From: Caenispirillum salinarum_A
Lineage (GTDB): Bacteria; Pseudomonadota; Alphaproteobacteria; Rhodospirillales; Rhodospirillaceae
Length of the DNA: 64,000 nt
Assembly (NCBI RefSeq): GCF_044803115.1
Contig: NZ_CP085224.1
Location: forward strand, 868,001 to 932,000
Reading direction: 5' to 3'
In this document: piece by piece, positions 8,055 to 16,562 of the stretch
Layout of the letters: the number at the start of each line of letters is the position of its first letter
How positions within the stretch are numbered: the stretch's first letter is position 1
The notes under the pieces: model-generated
Seen by the model: only the letters and a program-made list of their open reading frames with translations
Database searches by the model: none
Told to the model about the DNA's origin: nothing
Made by a program: the position numbers and the translations under genes

Positions 8055-9961
8055 CAGTCGGTGACCTTCATTTCGGTTGCAACGGAAAGGATCGTGCAGG
8101 GCAGCGGCGTGTCCTGGACGACGCGCCACACGGGCTCCAGGGCCTGGCGCCGCCAGCCGACGGCGCGGACCGAGACGTCGCCGGACATCGCCGGCGGCGG
8201 GCTGTCGAGCACGCCCGACGGCCCCAGCCGCTTGAGCGGTGCCGGCGCCGGGCCGCGTCCGGTGTCCACCGCCAGCGCCTGGGTGTCGAGCACCCGGAAG
8301 CTGGCGCGGATCAGGCGCAGGGCGCGGCTCTGGCGTACGCCGCCCTGGCCCACCGAGACGGGCGGCAGCGGCGCGATCTCGTGCGTGAACGGCAGGCCGA
8401 CCCGGATTTCCGAGACGGCATAGGGCAGATCGACGGCGCCGCCCGACACGCTGGCCGGCGGCAGTTCCGCCCCGTCGCCCAGGATCTTCACGGTGCGCCC
8501 CTCCAGGTGGTCGAGGCCGCTCCAGTGGGTCTTGGGCGCGGCGGCGGTGCCCGACAGGGCGGCGTCCATGGCGTGGGCGTCGTCGAAGGCTTCCACCGAC
8601 CAGGCGCCGGCCCGCTCGACGCAGGTGTAGACCGTCTCTCCCACCACCGCGACGGCGTGGAAGGCGCCGTCGGTCTCGTTCCGGGTCCAGCCGGTGACCT
8701 GCTCGGCGCGGTAGTTGGTGACGGTCGCCAGCGAGCCGTCGGACATCACCAGGTGAATGAGCCGGCGGGTGGCGTCGTAGTCCATGTCGGACGGGTCCAC
8801 CATCAGGTGCCGGGCCAGCATCGCCAGGTCGGCGGCCTGGTAGGCCTGTTCGGCATCCGTGAACAGGAACTCGCGCAGCTCCTTGCCGGCCGCGCCGATG
8901 AACAGCGTCGCCCCGTCCACGTCGCGCGGTGGAATGGCGCGGGTGGGCGGCATGCCGACACGGGTCTGGCGGTGGACGGCGATGCTGGTCGGCGTGATCG
9001 GGCTGCCGGTCACCGTCCATTCCGCGCCCGTGGTGAAGACCTGCAAGGTGCGGCCCGAGAACACCGTGCGGATGGCGTTCACCTGGTCGGACAGGATGGC
9101 GAAATCCACCGATTCGTCGTCCAGCCCGCTGCCGGGATCGAAGGTGAAGTAGGCGGACGTCTTGGACATCCACACGCGGTTGGGCAGGTCGCGCGAGCCG
9201 CCGATGACCAGCCGGTCCTGGTGGAACGTCACGCTGACCGGCCAGCCGCGCGCCGCCGAGAACGCCATCTCCGTCCAGTCCTTGGTGGAGTCGGTCGACG
9301 CCAGCGTCTCGTGACAGGTGGCGGTGGCGGTGCGGGCGTCGGTGACGGCGGTGATTTCCACCTCCTTGCCGTCGATGCGCAGGCGCGCGCCGACGTGCTC
9401 GGCCACGAACACGTCCTCGTCCACCGTCAGCGTCACGCTGCCCGACGTGCCCGAGGGCGTGATGCGCGAGAACGTGGTGGCGAACTTGTGGTGGGGCTGG
9501 TAGCGGCGGTTCTGGACGTCGTACCAGTACCACGGCGCGATCACCCACCGCGTGTGGCTGGTGCGCGTAATGGTCTGGGGCTCGCAGTCCGGGTGGACGA
9601 CCAACAGCGTGTCGGCCGACTGCGTCCAGTTCAGGTTGGGCAGCATGACCTCGGTCCACGGCGTGTCCAGCACGGCGATGCGGGCGTCGTCCTTGTAGAC
9701 GGCCATCTTCAGGTGCGTGAACACCAGCAGGTAGACCTGTTCAGTGTTGAACTCGAAGGCCAGCAGCCGGGCCTTGCCCTCGATGCCGTCCACCCAGCGC
9801 AAGCCCGGCCGGCGGCTGACGCCGCCCGTCGGGTGGATGACCACGTTGCGCAGGCGGCTGGCGCCGTTCTCGTAGGCGCGCAGATCGCCGCGCCCATACA
9901 GGCGGGGCGACAACTCGCCGGCGGAGAAGTTGGTCTTGGTCTGGATCACCATGCCGCTCAT
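8054..9961 (-). CDS. Tail nozzle/tail tubular protein B-like
   Basis: This 635-residue protein begins TNFSAGELSPRLYGRGDL and continues with VVIHPTGGVSRRPGLRWV. Those opening blocks are characteristic of a widespread phage structural family found in the tail-tube/nozzle position of podoviruses. The remainder is beta-rich with several aromatic repeats (RVWMSKTSAYFTF, VFSGRTLQVFTTGAEWTV). It starts inside the stop of the gp11-like gene (ATGA overlap), matching the gp11-gp12 order of T7. Its likely role is a ring or nozzle that closes the tail and contacts fibres. Length fits a compact gp12 relative (T7 gp12 is about 790 residues). Confidence 0.75.
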   Translation of the reverse strand: MSGMVIQTKTNFSAGELSPRLYGRGDLRAYENGASRLRNVVIHPTGGVSRRPGLRWVDGIEGKARLLAFEFNTEQVYLLVFTHLKMAVYKDDARIAVLDTPWTEVMLPNLNWTQSADTLLVVHPDCEPQTITRTSHTRWVIAPWYWYDVQNRRYQPHHKFATTFSRITPSGTSGSVTLTVDEDVFVAEHVGARLRIDGKEVEITAVTDARTATATCHETLASTDSTKDWTEMAFSAARGWPVSVTFHQDRLVIGGSRDLPNRVWMSKTSAYFTFDPGSGLDDESVDFAILSDQVNAIRTVFSGRTLQVFTTGAEWTVTGSPITPTSIAVHRQTRVGMPPTRAIPPRDVDGATLFIGAAGKELREFLFTDAEQAYQAADLAMLARHLMVDPSDMDYDATRRLIHLVMSDGSLATVTNYRAEQVTGWTRNETDGAFHAVAVVGETVYTCVERAGAWSVEAFDDAHAMDAALSGTAAAPKTHWSGLDHLEGRTVKILGDGAELPPASVSGGAVDLPYAVSEIRVGLPFTHEIAPLPPVSVGQGGVRQSRALRLIRASFRVLDTQALAVDTGRGPAPAPLKRLGPSGVLDSPPPAMSGDVSVRAVGWRRQALEPVWRVVQDTPLPCTILSVATEMKVTD

Positions 9962-10527
9962 CGCCGGGCCTCGATCAGGCTGAAGTCCTCGATGGCGGCG
10001 GGCGTGTCCTCCTGCGCGTCGATCAGGCGGGCGCGGCGGATTTCCTCTTCCGCCAGCTTGTGCAGAAGCTCCGCCCGGCTGGTGCTTTCGGTCAGCGGCA
10101 GGCAGAACTCGGCCGCCAGCCGCATGATGAGCGCCTGGTCGAAGAAGGCGGGGAAGGCTTCCTCGTCGGGGCGGAAGACGTAGGTCAGCGTCACGGCGGA
10201 GGCGCCGGCGTGCAGGCGGCGTTCGTGAATGCGATAACGCAGGCCCCGCCCGCTGCTTCCCGCCCCCGCCGACAGGGCCCGCAGGAAGCCCGGCGGAAGC
10301 TGAAAGGCGTTGGCGAAGTCGGCGGCGGGCACGGCGGCCAGGCGCGGCAGGGCGCTTTGCGCGGTGGCGAAGTTCCACGGGTGCGACGACAGCATGGCAT
10401 CGCGCAGGGACGGGTAGAGGTTCGCGGCGACCTCGGCCTCGGCGGTGCCTTCGTCGAAGGAGGCGATGCCGGTGGCGCCGATCTTCAGCAGGGCGCGCGA
10501 ACACAGGGCGATGGCGGTCAGCGCCAT
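9958..10527 (-). CDS. Tail tubular protein A (T7 gp11-like)
   Basis: The 189-residue protein shows the gp11 family pattern: an N-terminal helix MALTAIALCSRALLKIGA, an acidic region with FDEGTAEAEVAANLYPSL, then the conserved SSHPWNFA segment and a Phe/Leu-rich FQLPPGFLRAL. A C-terminal helical bundle (FPAFFDQALIMRLAAEF) follows. Gp11 proteins form the adaptor ring joining portal to tail nozzle. It sits between an appendage-like gene and the nozzle gene, overlapping the latter by 4 bases. Length is close to T7 gp11 (196 residues). Confidence 0.85.
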   Translation of the reverse strand: MALTAIALCSRALLKIGATGIASFDEGTAEAEVAANLYPSLRDAMLSSHPWNFATAQSALPRLAAVPAADFANAFQLPPGFLRALSAGAGSSGRGLRYRIHERRLHAGASAVTLTYVFRPDEEAFPAFFDQALIMRLAAEFCLPLTESTSRAELLHKLAEEEIRRARLIDAQEDTPAAIEDFSLIEARR

Positions 10528-10572
10528 GGCGTGGGTCTCCTCATGAAGCGTCGGCGGGCGGCGCGGCGCCGA

Positions 10573-11502
10573 TCAGCGCGTCAGCAGTTGCAGGTCCGCG
10601 TCGGGCAGGCGGCGCGGGAAATAGGCTCCGTGGCGGAAGTGGCCGTAGAGGCATTCGCTGGCGCCGATGTTGACGCCGCAAAGCAGGTGGGTGACGGCGG
10701 GCAGCGCAGCCGGCGCTGCCGTGCCGACGATGCTGCCGGCGACGCAGAAGCTCACCTCGCCCGGCGCATAGGCGACCGCCATGCGCACCGGCGCGTCGGC
10801 CTCTGCGGCGGTCGACGCTGTGATCTCGGCTTCGACGACGGAGGCGGTCTTGACCATGACGCTGGGGCGGCGCGCGCCGTCGAACCGCAGGGACAGTCGG
10901 TTGTCCTGGTCGCTGCTCAACTCCAGAGCCGTGAGGGCGTGCGACAGGCCGAACGTCGAGGCCTCGACATACAGCGTCCCTTCATCGGGTCGCATGGCGA
11001 TGTCGGCGATGCTGCCGTACAGGCCGTCGTAGTCCCGCCGCCCGCTGGCCGAAGCGGTGGGGACGACGCTGCTGGCGAAGGTCCCGAGTTCCAACTGAAA
11101 GGCGTCCGGCGTGCCGGTGACGGTGACCGTCACGCTGCCGCCGCCGGTGGTGACGGTCAGCGGCGCGCCGTCGCCGGCCGAGCCGCTGGCGGCTCCGGAC
11201 AGCGTGGCCGATCCCGTGCCGTGGACGGACAGGGTATAGGTGCCGGCATCCAGCGTGACGGTCTGGCTGGCCGGGGCGAGGCTGTTGAGCAGCAGGTTGT
11301 CGCGCCGGCCCTCCAGCAGCAAGCCGCGATAGGCGCCGCCGTCGCGTTCGAAATCGTGGCGCAACGTGTTGCTGGCGACGCTGACCCGCGCGCCGGTGGC
11401 GTCGATGCGCGTCGACTCGCCTTCCCGCGTGAAGGGCGGAAAGCTGATCGTCGCCCCGGGGCGGGCCAGAAGGTTGAAGGTGGGGAAGATGTCGATGGTC
11501 AT
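10573..11502 (-). CDS. Phage appendage/head-fibre-like protein (paralogue B)
   Basis: The 309-residue Thr/Ser/Gly-rich beta protein is related to that at 4010-5179: both have an N-terminal block (NTLRHDFERDGGAYRG, LLEGRRDNLLLNS) and a C-terminal YGHFRHGAYFPRRLPDADL block. A run of alternating small residues (TVTLDAGTYTLSVHG, TVTVTGTPDAFQLE) suggests an Ig-like or carbohydrate-module sandwich at about residues 80-150, followed by a LamG-like domain. It is encoded between the decoration-like protein and tail tubular protein A, so a head or portal-proximal fibre is plausible. The start is the ATG at 11502; a longer in-frame extension is translated low-complexity sequence. Confidence 0.6.
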   Translation of the reverse strand: MTIDIFPTFNLLARPGATISFPPFTREGESTRIDATGARVSVASNTLRHDFERDGGAYRGLLLEGRRDNLLLNSLAPASQTVTLDAGTYTLSVHGTGSATLSGAASGSAGDGAPLTVTTGGGSVTVTVTGTPDAFQLELGTFASSVVPTASASGRRDYDGLYGSIADIAMRPDEGTLYVEASTFGLSHALTALELSSDQDNRLSLRFDGARRPSVMVKTASVVEAEITASTAAEADAPVRMAVAYAPGEVSFCVAGSIVGTAAPAALPAVTHLLCGVNIGASECLYGHFRHGAYFPRRLPDADLQLLTR

Positions 11503-11588
11503 GGGTCGCTCTCGGAATCGCTGGTGGCGCGCTCGGCATCCGCAGCCCCCGCACCGCCGGCGGCGATGGGCGGGGGCTGCGGCACCGG

Positions 11589-11831
11589 TCAGACGGCGGC
11601 GGTGGTGACCGTGCCGCCCGAGACGTCGCTGACGCGCGACAGCGCGGTGGCCGGAGCCGTGCCCGTGTCGGTGGTCAGGATCATCAGGTCGCCGGTGTTG
11701 ATCATGTCGGCGGCGGGGTTGAAGTACCCCGCACCGGTCACCGTCGCCGCGGCGTCGGCGCTGGCGTAGTGCCACAGGGTGAAGCCGTTGGCGTAGGCCA
11801 GGACCGACAGGTCCTTGCTCTGGAAGGCCAT
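11589..11831 (-). CDS. Small decoration-like phage protein
   Basis: The 80-residue product (DLSVLAYANGFTLWHY, then GAGYFNPAADMINTGDLMI) is a compact beta protein of a type commonly found right after phage major capsid genes. It lies 55 bp from the capsid stop in the same operon. The most likely role is a capsid cement or decoration protein, or a small fibre anchor; this is inferred from position and size only. The ATG at 11831 is the only sensible start. Confidence 0.6.
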   Translation of the reverse strand: MAFQSKDLSVLAYANGFTLWHYASADAAATVTGAGYFNPAADMINTGDLMILTTDTGTAPATALSRVSDVSGGTVTTAAV

Positions 11832-11886
11832 CGTTCAGAACTCCTATTTGTTTATGAAATGTTCCTTCAATCCCGTCGGGCGGGGA

Positions 11887-12705
11887 TCAGGATTCCAGGC
11901 AGCGCAGCGACACGACGCCCGAGGGGTCGATCAGCTTGGCGCCCTGGCTCATCATGTTGTTGACGAAGTGGGAGGCGCGGTCGCCGTGCCACGAGACGTC
12001 GGTCACGACCTCGGAGCCGATGGCGTGGCCGACGGCGGTCTTGTGGTACCAGTAGCAGAAGCGCACGCCGCTGGAGAGCGTCAGGCCCGAGTGCGGCATC
12101 CACAGCGTCCCCAGCCACTTCTTGGCCTGGGTGCCCTTCCACGGCAGGTCGTCCTCGCCGACATAATCGGCGTTGGAGAATTCGGGGATGGCCAGCAGCT
12201 CGGACCACTGCTTCCACCCCACCACGGCGTGGCGGTCGCCGTCGTCGGGCACGTCGGCCTCGCCCAGCATCTCGAAGGCGGCCAGCACCTTGTCCTTGGT
12301 CAGGCCGGTGGTGCCGTCCTGGGCGTAGTTGGTGGAGGCGTCGAACTCGTTGATGATGAGTTCGTCGGTCTTGCGGCCCAGCGCGTAGGCCCCGGCCTTC
12401 ACCAGCACCTGGCGCTCGTCGATGTTGGTCTTCAGCTCGTCCAGCCGGTCGACCCAGTCGCCGGCGTAGTAGTCGTAGAGCTGGCATTCGACCGGCGTGT
12501 GGTCGAGGTTCATCACCGGCACCTTGCCGTGCCGCGCCTTGGTGGACGCCGTGCCCTTGCCCACCTTCTGGAAGACGGTGGAGGAACCCTTGACGTCATT
12601 CTTGGTGCGAACCGTGTTGCGCAGCTTGCTTCCCATCTGCTGGAACGCCAGGTGCACGTCGGCCTGGAAGTGCTTCACGAACGACTTGTCGATCTGAACG
12701 GACAT
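11887..12705 (-). CDS. Major capsid protein
   Basis: In this 272-residue protein the N-terminal arm is helical (FVKHFQADVHLAFQQMGS). A middle region with KVPVMNLDHTPVECQLYDYY and WVDRLDELKTNIDERQ is characteristic of the podoviral capsid family with the HK97-like fold. The peripheral domain includes HAVVGWKQWSELLAIPEF and the end carries a conserved HFVNNMMSQGAKLIDPSGV segment. The gene follows the scaffold gene across a 269-bp repeat-filled gap, an unusually large gap within an otherwise tight phage operon. Start ATG at 12705. Confidence 0.85.
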   Translation of the reverse strand: MSVQIDKSFVKHFQADVHLAFQQMGSKLRNTVRTKNDVKGSSTVFQKVGKGTASTKARHGKVPVMNLDHTPVECQLYDYYAGDWVDRLDELKTNIDERQVLVKAGAYALGRKTDELIINEFDASTNYAQDGTTGLTKDKVLAAFEMLGEADVPDDGDRHAVVGWKQWSELLAIPEFSNADYVGEDDLPWKGTQAKKWLGTLWMPHSGLTLSSGVRFCYWYHKTAVGHAIGSEVVTDVSWHGDRASHFVNNMMSQGAKLIDPSGVVSLRCLES

Positions 12706-12771
12706 GATTGGTCGGTCCTTCGGTTGTGGTGTCTGGGTGTCTTGGGGTGGGGCGCTGGCGTGGTGCGGGAA

Positions 12772-12961
12772 TAGCCACCAAGACACCAAGAACACCAGGA
12801 GACCGTGCCGGGTCGGCTGACGTGGTGCGTGGGTCCCAGCCTTCGCTGGGACGACAGTCAAAAAATACCCGTCACCCCAGCGAAAACTGGGGTCCACAAC
12901 GACTGCCAGCCGCTGGCGCGGCCCGACTTGGTGTCCTTGGTGTCTCGGTGGCCTCGCCGCA
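12772..12961. repeat. Paired inverted repeat module between scaffold and capsid
   Basis: The left arm TAGCCACCAAGACACCAAG begins at 12773 and the inverted right arm CTTGGTGTCCTTGGTGTC at 12928 (ending GGTGGCCTCGC). Between them lie two further palindromes: GTCCCAGC-CTTC-GCTGGGAC at 12833-12852 and ACCCCAG-N6-CTGGGGT at 12874-12893. The same arms, in the same orientation, bound modules at 13681-13841 and 19567-19830. Its presence inside the phage operon is notable because the same family occurs in chromosomal gaps. Confidence 0.75.
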
Positions 12962-12974
12962 CAACGCCCGAGCC

Positions 12975-13637
12975 TTACGCCCCCGGATAGAGGCGCTTGA
13001 AGCCCTCGGCGACCTTGCGCACGGTGGCGGGGTCGCGGTCGCGCCAGTACTTGGGATCGCGCATCAGGGCCTTGACCTCGTCTTCCGAGGACGCGCCGGC
13101 CGCGCCCTTGTCCATGCCGCCGAGGCCCGGCTCGCCGGACTGCATCATGCGGAACAGCGCCATGACGCCGTCGGCGGTGCCCGACAGGGCGCCCAGCACG
13201 TCGGCCGGCAGGTTGGCCGCGCCCCAGGCCTGGAGCTGGCGGCTGATCTCGGCCCAGCGTTCCTCGCCACCGAAGTGCTCGATCAGGCGCGACAGCTCGC
13301 GGTCGCCGTCCATGTCGGCGGCCATGGCCTCCAGCACGGGGATGATGCGCTCGGCCGCCAGGTCGTAGACCAGCTGCACCTGCTCGGGCGTGAAGCCGGC
13401 GGCGTGCAGGCGGGCGTTGACCTCGGGGTCGGCCTCCAGCAGCGCGTGCGGCGCGCTCACCTGATAGCCGTCGGGGCTGTCGGGAATGGCCGGCGGGGCG
13501 GGTTGCTGCGTCAGCGCCGTATACGCGGCGATCAGCGCCTCGACGTCGACCTCGCCCGTCTCGGGGTTGAGAAACTCCTCCGGCACGGCGGGCTTGATGC
13601 CGGCAAGCCGGGGCGCGGGAGTGGCGGGAATGGTCAT
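12975..13637 (-). CDS. Capsid assembly scaffolding protein
   Basis: The 220-residue acidic, Ala/Glu-rich protein is mostly helical. Its N-terminal segment EFLNPETGEVDVEALIAAY is followed by DGYQVSAPHALLEADPEVN and GFTPEQVQLVYDLAAERI, a pattern seen in scaffold proteins of podovirus-type head operons. The C-terminus (RDPKYWRDRDPATVRKVAEG) is basic, as in scaffolds that bind the inner capsid surface. It lies directly upstream of the capsid gene, the T7 gp9 position. ATG at 13637 has an AAGGAGT ribosome site. Confidence 0.75.
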   Translation of the reverse strand: MTIPATPAPRLAGIKPAVPEEFLNPETGEVDVEALIAAYTALTQQPAPPAIPDSPDGYQVSAPHALLEADPEVNARLHAAGFTPEQVQLVYDLAAERIIPVLEAMAADMDGDRELSRLIEHFGGEERWAEISRQLQAWGAANLPADVLGALSGTADGVMALFRMMQSGEPGLGGMDKGAAGASSEDEVKALMRDPKYWRDRDPATVRKVAEGFKRLYPGA

Positions 13638-13680
13638 GGTGACTCCTTCCGGTTGGAGAAAATTGGCGGCCGTCGGTGAG

Positions 13681-13841
13681 GGATAGCCACCAAGACACCA
13701 CGAACACCAAGGGGCTGCGGCCCATTGATGCGTCATGCATAAAGCCGCGCGCAGTGCTCCTGGCCAACAGGGGTGGGAAGGATGCGCTGCCGCGCGGGCT
13801 TGCGCGGTCTCTTGGTGTCCTTGGTGTCTTGGTGGCCTCGC
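13681..13841. repeat. Paired inverted repeat module between Bbp19-like gene and scaffold
   Basis: The left arm GATAGCCACCAAGACACCAC begins at 13682 and the inverted right arm CTTGGTGTCCTTGGTGTC at 13811, followed by TTGGTGGCCTCGC. About 98 bases separate the arms and contain shorter internal complementarity around GCCGCGCG. Same family as 12772-12961 and 19567-19830. No coding potential is seen inside. Confidence 0.75.
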
Positions 13842-13864
13842 AATCGACTGGCCCGGCGGGCCGC

Positions 13865-14161
13865 TTAGCCGCCCGCCCGTCCCCGCGCCACCAGGGCGAG
13901 GATGTGGCGGACGAGGCAGCGTTGGCCTTCCAGGTGGCGCAGGGCGTCGGGGCTCGACTCGGGGCCGAGGGCGCGGTCGAGGGTCAGCGCGCGCAGGTGT
14001 TCCAGCGCGCGGGCGCCGTCGCTGCCGGAAAAGACGCGGGCGAAGAGGAAACCCGTGTCGTTGTCCGTGGCGGCGACGGTGCCGTGTTGACCGTCTTCGA
14101 CCACACCCCCGGCCCCCGGTTCGAGGCCGCTCCAGCCCCCGCGATCGGGCACGCCGGGCAT
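13865..14161 (-). CDS. Small phage protein, Bbp19-like
   Basis: The 98-residue product has a low-complexity N-terminus and a conserved-looking core FLFARVFSGSDGARALEHLR followed by the Leu-rich helix LEGQRCLVRHILALVARG. The core resembles the small Bbp19-like proteins encoded beside the portal gene in BPP-1-type podoviral head modules. It overlaps the portal stop by one base (ATG start at 14161). Function is unknown; a head-assembly helper is the usual inference. Confidence 0.6.
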   Translation of the reverse strand: MPGVPDRGGWSGLEPGAGGVVEDGQHGTVAATDNDTGFLFARVFSGSDGARALEHLRALTLDRALGPESSPDALRHLEGQRCLVRHILALVARGRAGG

Positions 14162-15804
14162 TACGGCGTGCCTCCCGCAGCCAGGCCGCCCGCGCCCGGG
14201 GAGGGGGCGGGCGCGGGCACGGCGGCGGCGGGATGATCGGGCGAGGGCGGAGCGGCCCCGGCGGACGGCGGCGGCGGCGCGGCCTCGGGCGCCACTCCCA
14301 GCGGCACCGGGCCGCCAGGGATGGGCGCGGCCTCGGGCGGGGTCTCGCGGATCAGCTCCGCTGGGACGCCCAGCGCGCGGCCCAGCCAGCGGGCCGCCGC
14401 CACCGTGTCCACGGCCCCGGCCGCTTCCGGGCCGAGGCCGGCGACGGATGTCAGCCAGGTGAGTGTGTTCTGGGCATCGGCCTGGGCCTGCGTACGGGCC
14501 AGCGGCGACTGGTAGGTGAGTTCCACCACGCGGCCGTCCACGCGCAGGTCGGGGATTTCGCCGCGCCGGCGCAGGATGGACAGCGCCCGCATGACCAGAG
14601 GCGTCAGAAGCTCCGACTGAAGCCGGCCGTACGTGGCGCCCAGGATGCGCGCCATCTCGGCCGATCGCTCCAGCACTTCGGTCGCCGTCATGGTCGGCGC
14701 GTCCGGCTGGCCCAGGCGGTCCACCAGCAGGGCATGGCGGATGCGCCCGCGCAGGTCGTCGAGGACGAGTTGGCTGACGTCGAACCGCCCCGGTGCCTCC
14801 AGCGGCGTCAGGCCCGAGGACCCGACGGCCTTGGGGATGATGGCGCCGGGCACGAGGCGGATGTTGGCCGGGTTCAGCACGCCGTCGTCGTCGGCCTGCC
14901 AGATGCCGGTGACGGAAATGCTGGCGTTCTTCAGCACCAGTTCCACCACCTTGTTGGCGGTCTTGATATCGGGCAGGGCCTTCATGACCGGGCTGCGGCC
15001 GTAGGCCTCGCCGGGCGCCTTGAGCCACCGGAAGGTGATGAAGGGCGAGCGCGCGAAGCGGCCCTCGGCCAGCACCACGGCCTCGGACACCGCCGGCATG
15101 CCTTCCGGGTCCAGCAGGGCCGTGTAGACGAATCCTGCGCCGTCCGGGTCGGGCGTCACGGCTTCCAGCACGGCGAAGCGGGCGTCGGGATCGTCGTCGG
15201 CGCGTGCGGTCAGCGCGTCGGGCAGGGGGGCGACGGGGAAGCGCTCGCGCAGGGTCGCCAGGCCGGCCTCGGAGCGGCGGAAGGTGATCTCCAGCCGGCC
15301 CGAGGCGCCTTCCTCCACCACCAGTTCCGACAGCGGAACGGCGGTGAAGCGAAACGCGCTGGGGCTGCCCGGCGGGGCTTCCTCGAACAGCAGGCTCGCG
15401 GTGCCGGCGATGACCAGATCCAGGTAGGCCTGGTGCATCTCGACCGCGAAGTTGGCGCGATCGAAGTGGCCGCGCACGATCTCGGCGGTCTTTTCCAGCA
15501 GCGGCGCGACGGCGTCGCGCTCGGCGTCCTCGACGTCCACGCCGGCGGTCAGGCCGAACCAGCGCGCCCACGGCGGGGTCAGCTGGGCGAGCAGGCTGGC
15601 GGCCAACTGGTCGACGGCGTCGGGTGCGGTGCCGTCGAACAGCCGGTCGCCGCGCCGGGCGCCTTCGGTGCCCGTGCCGGCGGCCGAGCCGTCACGGCTG
15701 GGCAGCGTGAAGTCGTAGCATTCGCGCCAGTGGCCGTCCCAGGCGCCGCGGCGCGACCGGGCGGCCCGGTAGCGGCGCAGCAGGGCCTCGGTATCGACGG
15801 ACAT
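14161..15804 (-). CDS. Portal (head-tail connector) protein, T7 gp8-like
   Basis: The 547-residue protein has the gp8-type N-terminus (TEALLRRYRAARSRRGAWDG, then REC-YDFTLPS) and FDGTAPDAVDQLAASLLAQL, a conserved region near residues 50-80 of this connector family. Later blocks include SPFITFRWLKAPGEAYGRSP and MKALPDIKTANKVVELVLKN, the central stem region, and RLGQPDAPTMTATEVLERSA. The C-terminal 70 residues are Ala/Pro-rich. Portals form the 12-fold ring through which DNA is packaged. Length is close to T7 gp8 (536). Start ATG at 15804, three bases downstream of the preceding gene. Confidence 0.9.
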   Translation of the reverse strand: MSVDTEALLRRYRAARSRRGAWDGHWRECYDFTLPSRDGSAAGTGTEGARRGDRLFDGTAPDAVDQLAASLLAQLTPPWARWFGLTAGVDVEDAERDAVAPLLEKTAEIVRGHFDRANFAVEMHQAYLDLVIAGTASLLFEEAPPGSPSAFRFTAVPLSELVVEEGASGRLEITFRRSEAGLATLRERFPVAPLPDALTARADDDPDARFAVLEAVTPDPDGAGFVYTALLDPEGMPAVSEAVVLAEGRFARSPFITFRWLKAPGEAYGRSPVMKALPDIKTANKVVELVLKNASISVTGIWQADDDGVLNPANIRLVPGAIIPKAVGSSGLTPLEAPGRFDVSQLVLDDLRGRIRHALLVDRLGQPDAPTMTATEVLERSAEMARILGATYGRLQSELLTPLVMRALSILRRRGEIPDLRVDGRVVELTYQSPLARTQAQADAQNTLTWLTSVAGLGPEAAGAVDTVAAARWLGRALGVPAELIRETPPEAAPIPGGPVPLGVAPEAAPPPPSAGAAPPSPDHPAAAVPAPAPSPGAGGLAAGGTP

Positions 15805-15807
15805 GGA

Positions 15808-16437
15808 TCATTCTCCCAACAGGGTCTTGCGGCGCCGCTCCGGCACGCGGGACGGCGGGGTGAGGACGCCGCGCCATGACGTCGCGACGGTGCGGCGGCG
15901 GGCGGCCTCGGCCTCTTCCCGGGCGCGCAGCCGGCGGCGGCGGTCTTCCTCCGCCGTCGAGCGGGGGGACTGCGGCGCGGCCGGGGCGGGCGAGGGATCG
16001 GCGCCGGTCGGCGGTGGCGGAGTGGGCGCCTGGGGCGCCGGGGCCGGCGCCGGGTCGGGGGTCGAGGGCGCCGGCGCCTTCTGCCCGGCGGGCGGGGCGT
16101 TGGCCGCCGCGACCGGCCGGCCGTCGGCGGCTATGGCAGTCGGCGGGGCGTAGACCCCGGTCTTCTTGCGCCAGGCGCGGTATTCCGCGGCGGACATCTC
16201 GGTGCCGTCGTCGAACACGACGCGGTACCAGTCGCGGCCGGGGGTCTTCATCCAGGACGGCGGGACGGGCTCGCCGGTGCCGTCGTCGACCCAGGTCATG
16301 GGCTTGGGCGGCGGCGGCGTCGGCAGGCTGTCGAGCAGCGCCTTGCCGGGGCGGCCGGGCGGCAGGTTGCCGGAGTCCATCAGCCGCTCGAAGTCCTCGA
16401 TTGTGTCGAGCGGCGGCAGGGACGCAAAACCTCCCAT
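15808..16437 (-). CDS. Proline/alanine-rich phage protein of unknown function
   Basis: This 209-residue protein has a short ordered N-terminal part (about residues 1-95) with IEDFERLMDSGNLPPGRPG and DWYRVVFDDGTEMSAAEYRA, then a long Pro/Ala linker (95-150) and a basic helical tail (STAEEDRRRRLRAREEAE). It is the first gene of the structural operon, 3 bp before the portal start. No family is recognised. The basic tail and position suggest a DNA- or portal-binding head protein, but this is a guess. Confidence 0.6.
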   Translation of the reverse strand: MGGFASLPPLDTIEDFERLMDSGNLPPGRPGKALLDSLPTPPPPKPMTWVDDGTGEPVPPSWMKTPGRDWYRVVFDDGTEMSAAEYRAWRKKTGVYAPPTAIAADGRPVAAANAPPAGQKAPAPSTPDPAPAPAPQAPTPPPPTGADPSPAPAAPQSPRSTAEEDRRRRLRAREEAEAARRRTVATSWRGVLTPPSRVPERRRKTLLGE

Positions 16438-16497
16438 GGACCGGATCTCCCTTCGGTGGGTGGTTGGACGAGCGGATCACGCCCGGCAGCGTCCACG

Positions 16498-16530
16498 AAA
16501 AAGCCCGCCGGACGGGGTTGTCCGGCGGGC
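16498..16530 (-). terminator. Intrinsic terminator after the SOS-box gene pair
   Basis: A perfect 11-bp stem GCCCGCCGGAC / GTCCGGCGGGC with a 6-base loop is flanked on its left by AAAAA, which becomes a T tract on the minus strand. It would end leftward transcription from the two-gene unit at 16563-17443 and so separates it from the structural operon. Confidence 0.8.
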
Positions 16531-16562
16531 GGTGGGCGCACCTGTGGCGTTGACAAGAGGAT

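Noticed and set aside
6075..8423. Long + strand frame opposite the phage tail genes
   Set aside because: Same antisense effect; Gly/Arg-rich without motifs, while the minus strand encodes recognisable tail proteins.
12772..13841. CRISPR-like array of CACCAAGACACC repeats
   Set aside because: Copies are few, inverted in pairs and irregularly spaced; there are no uniform spacers or cas genes.
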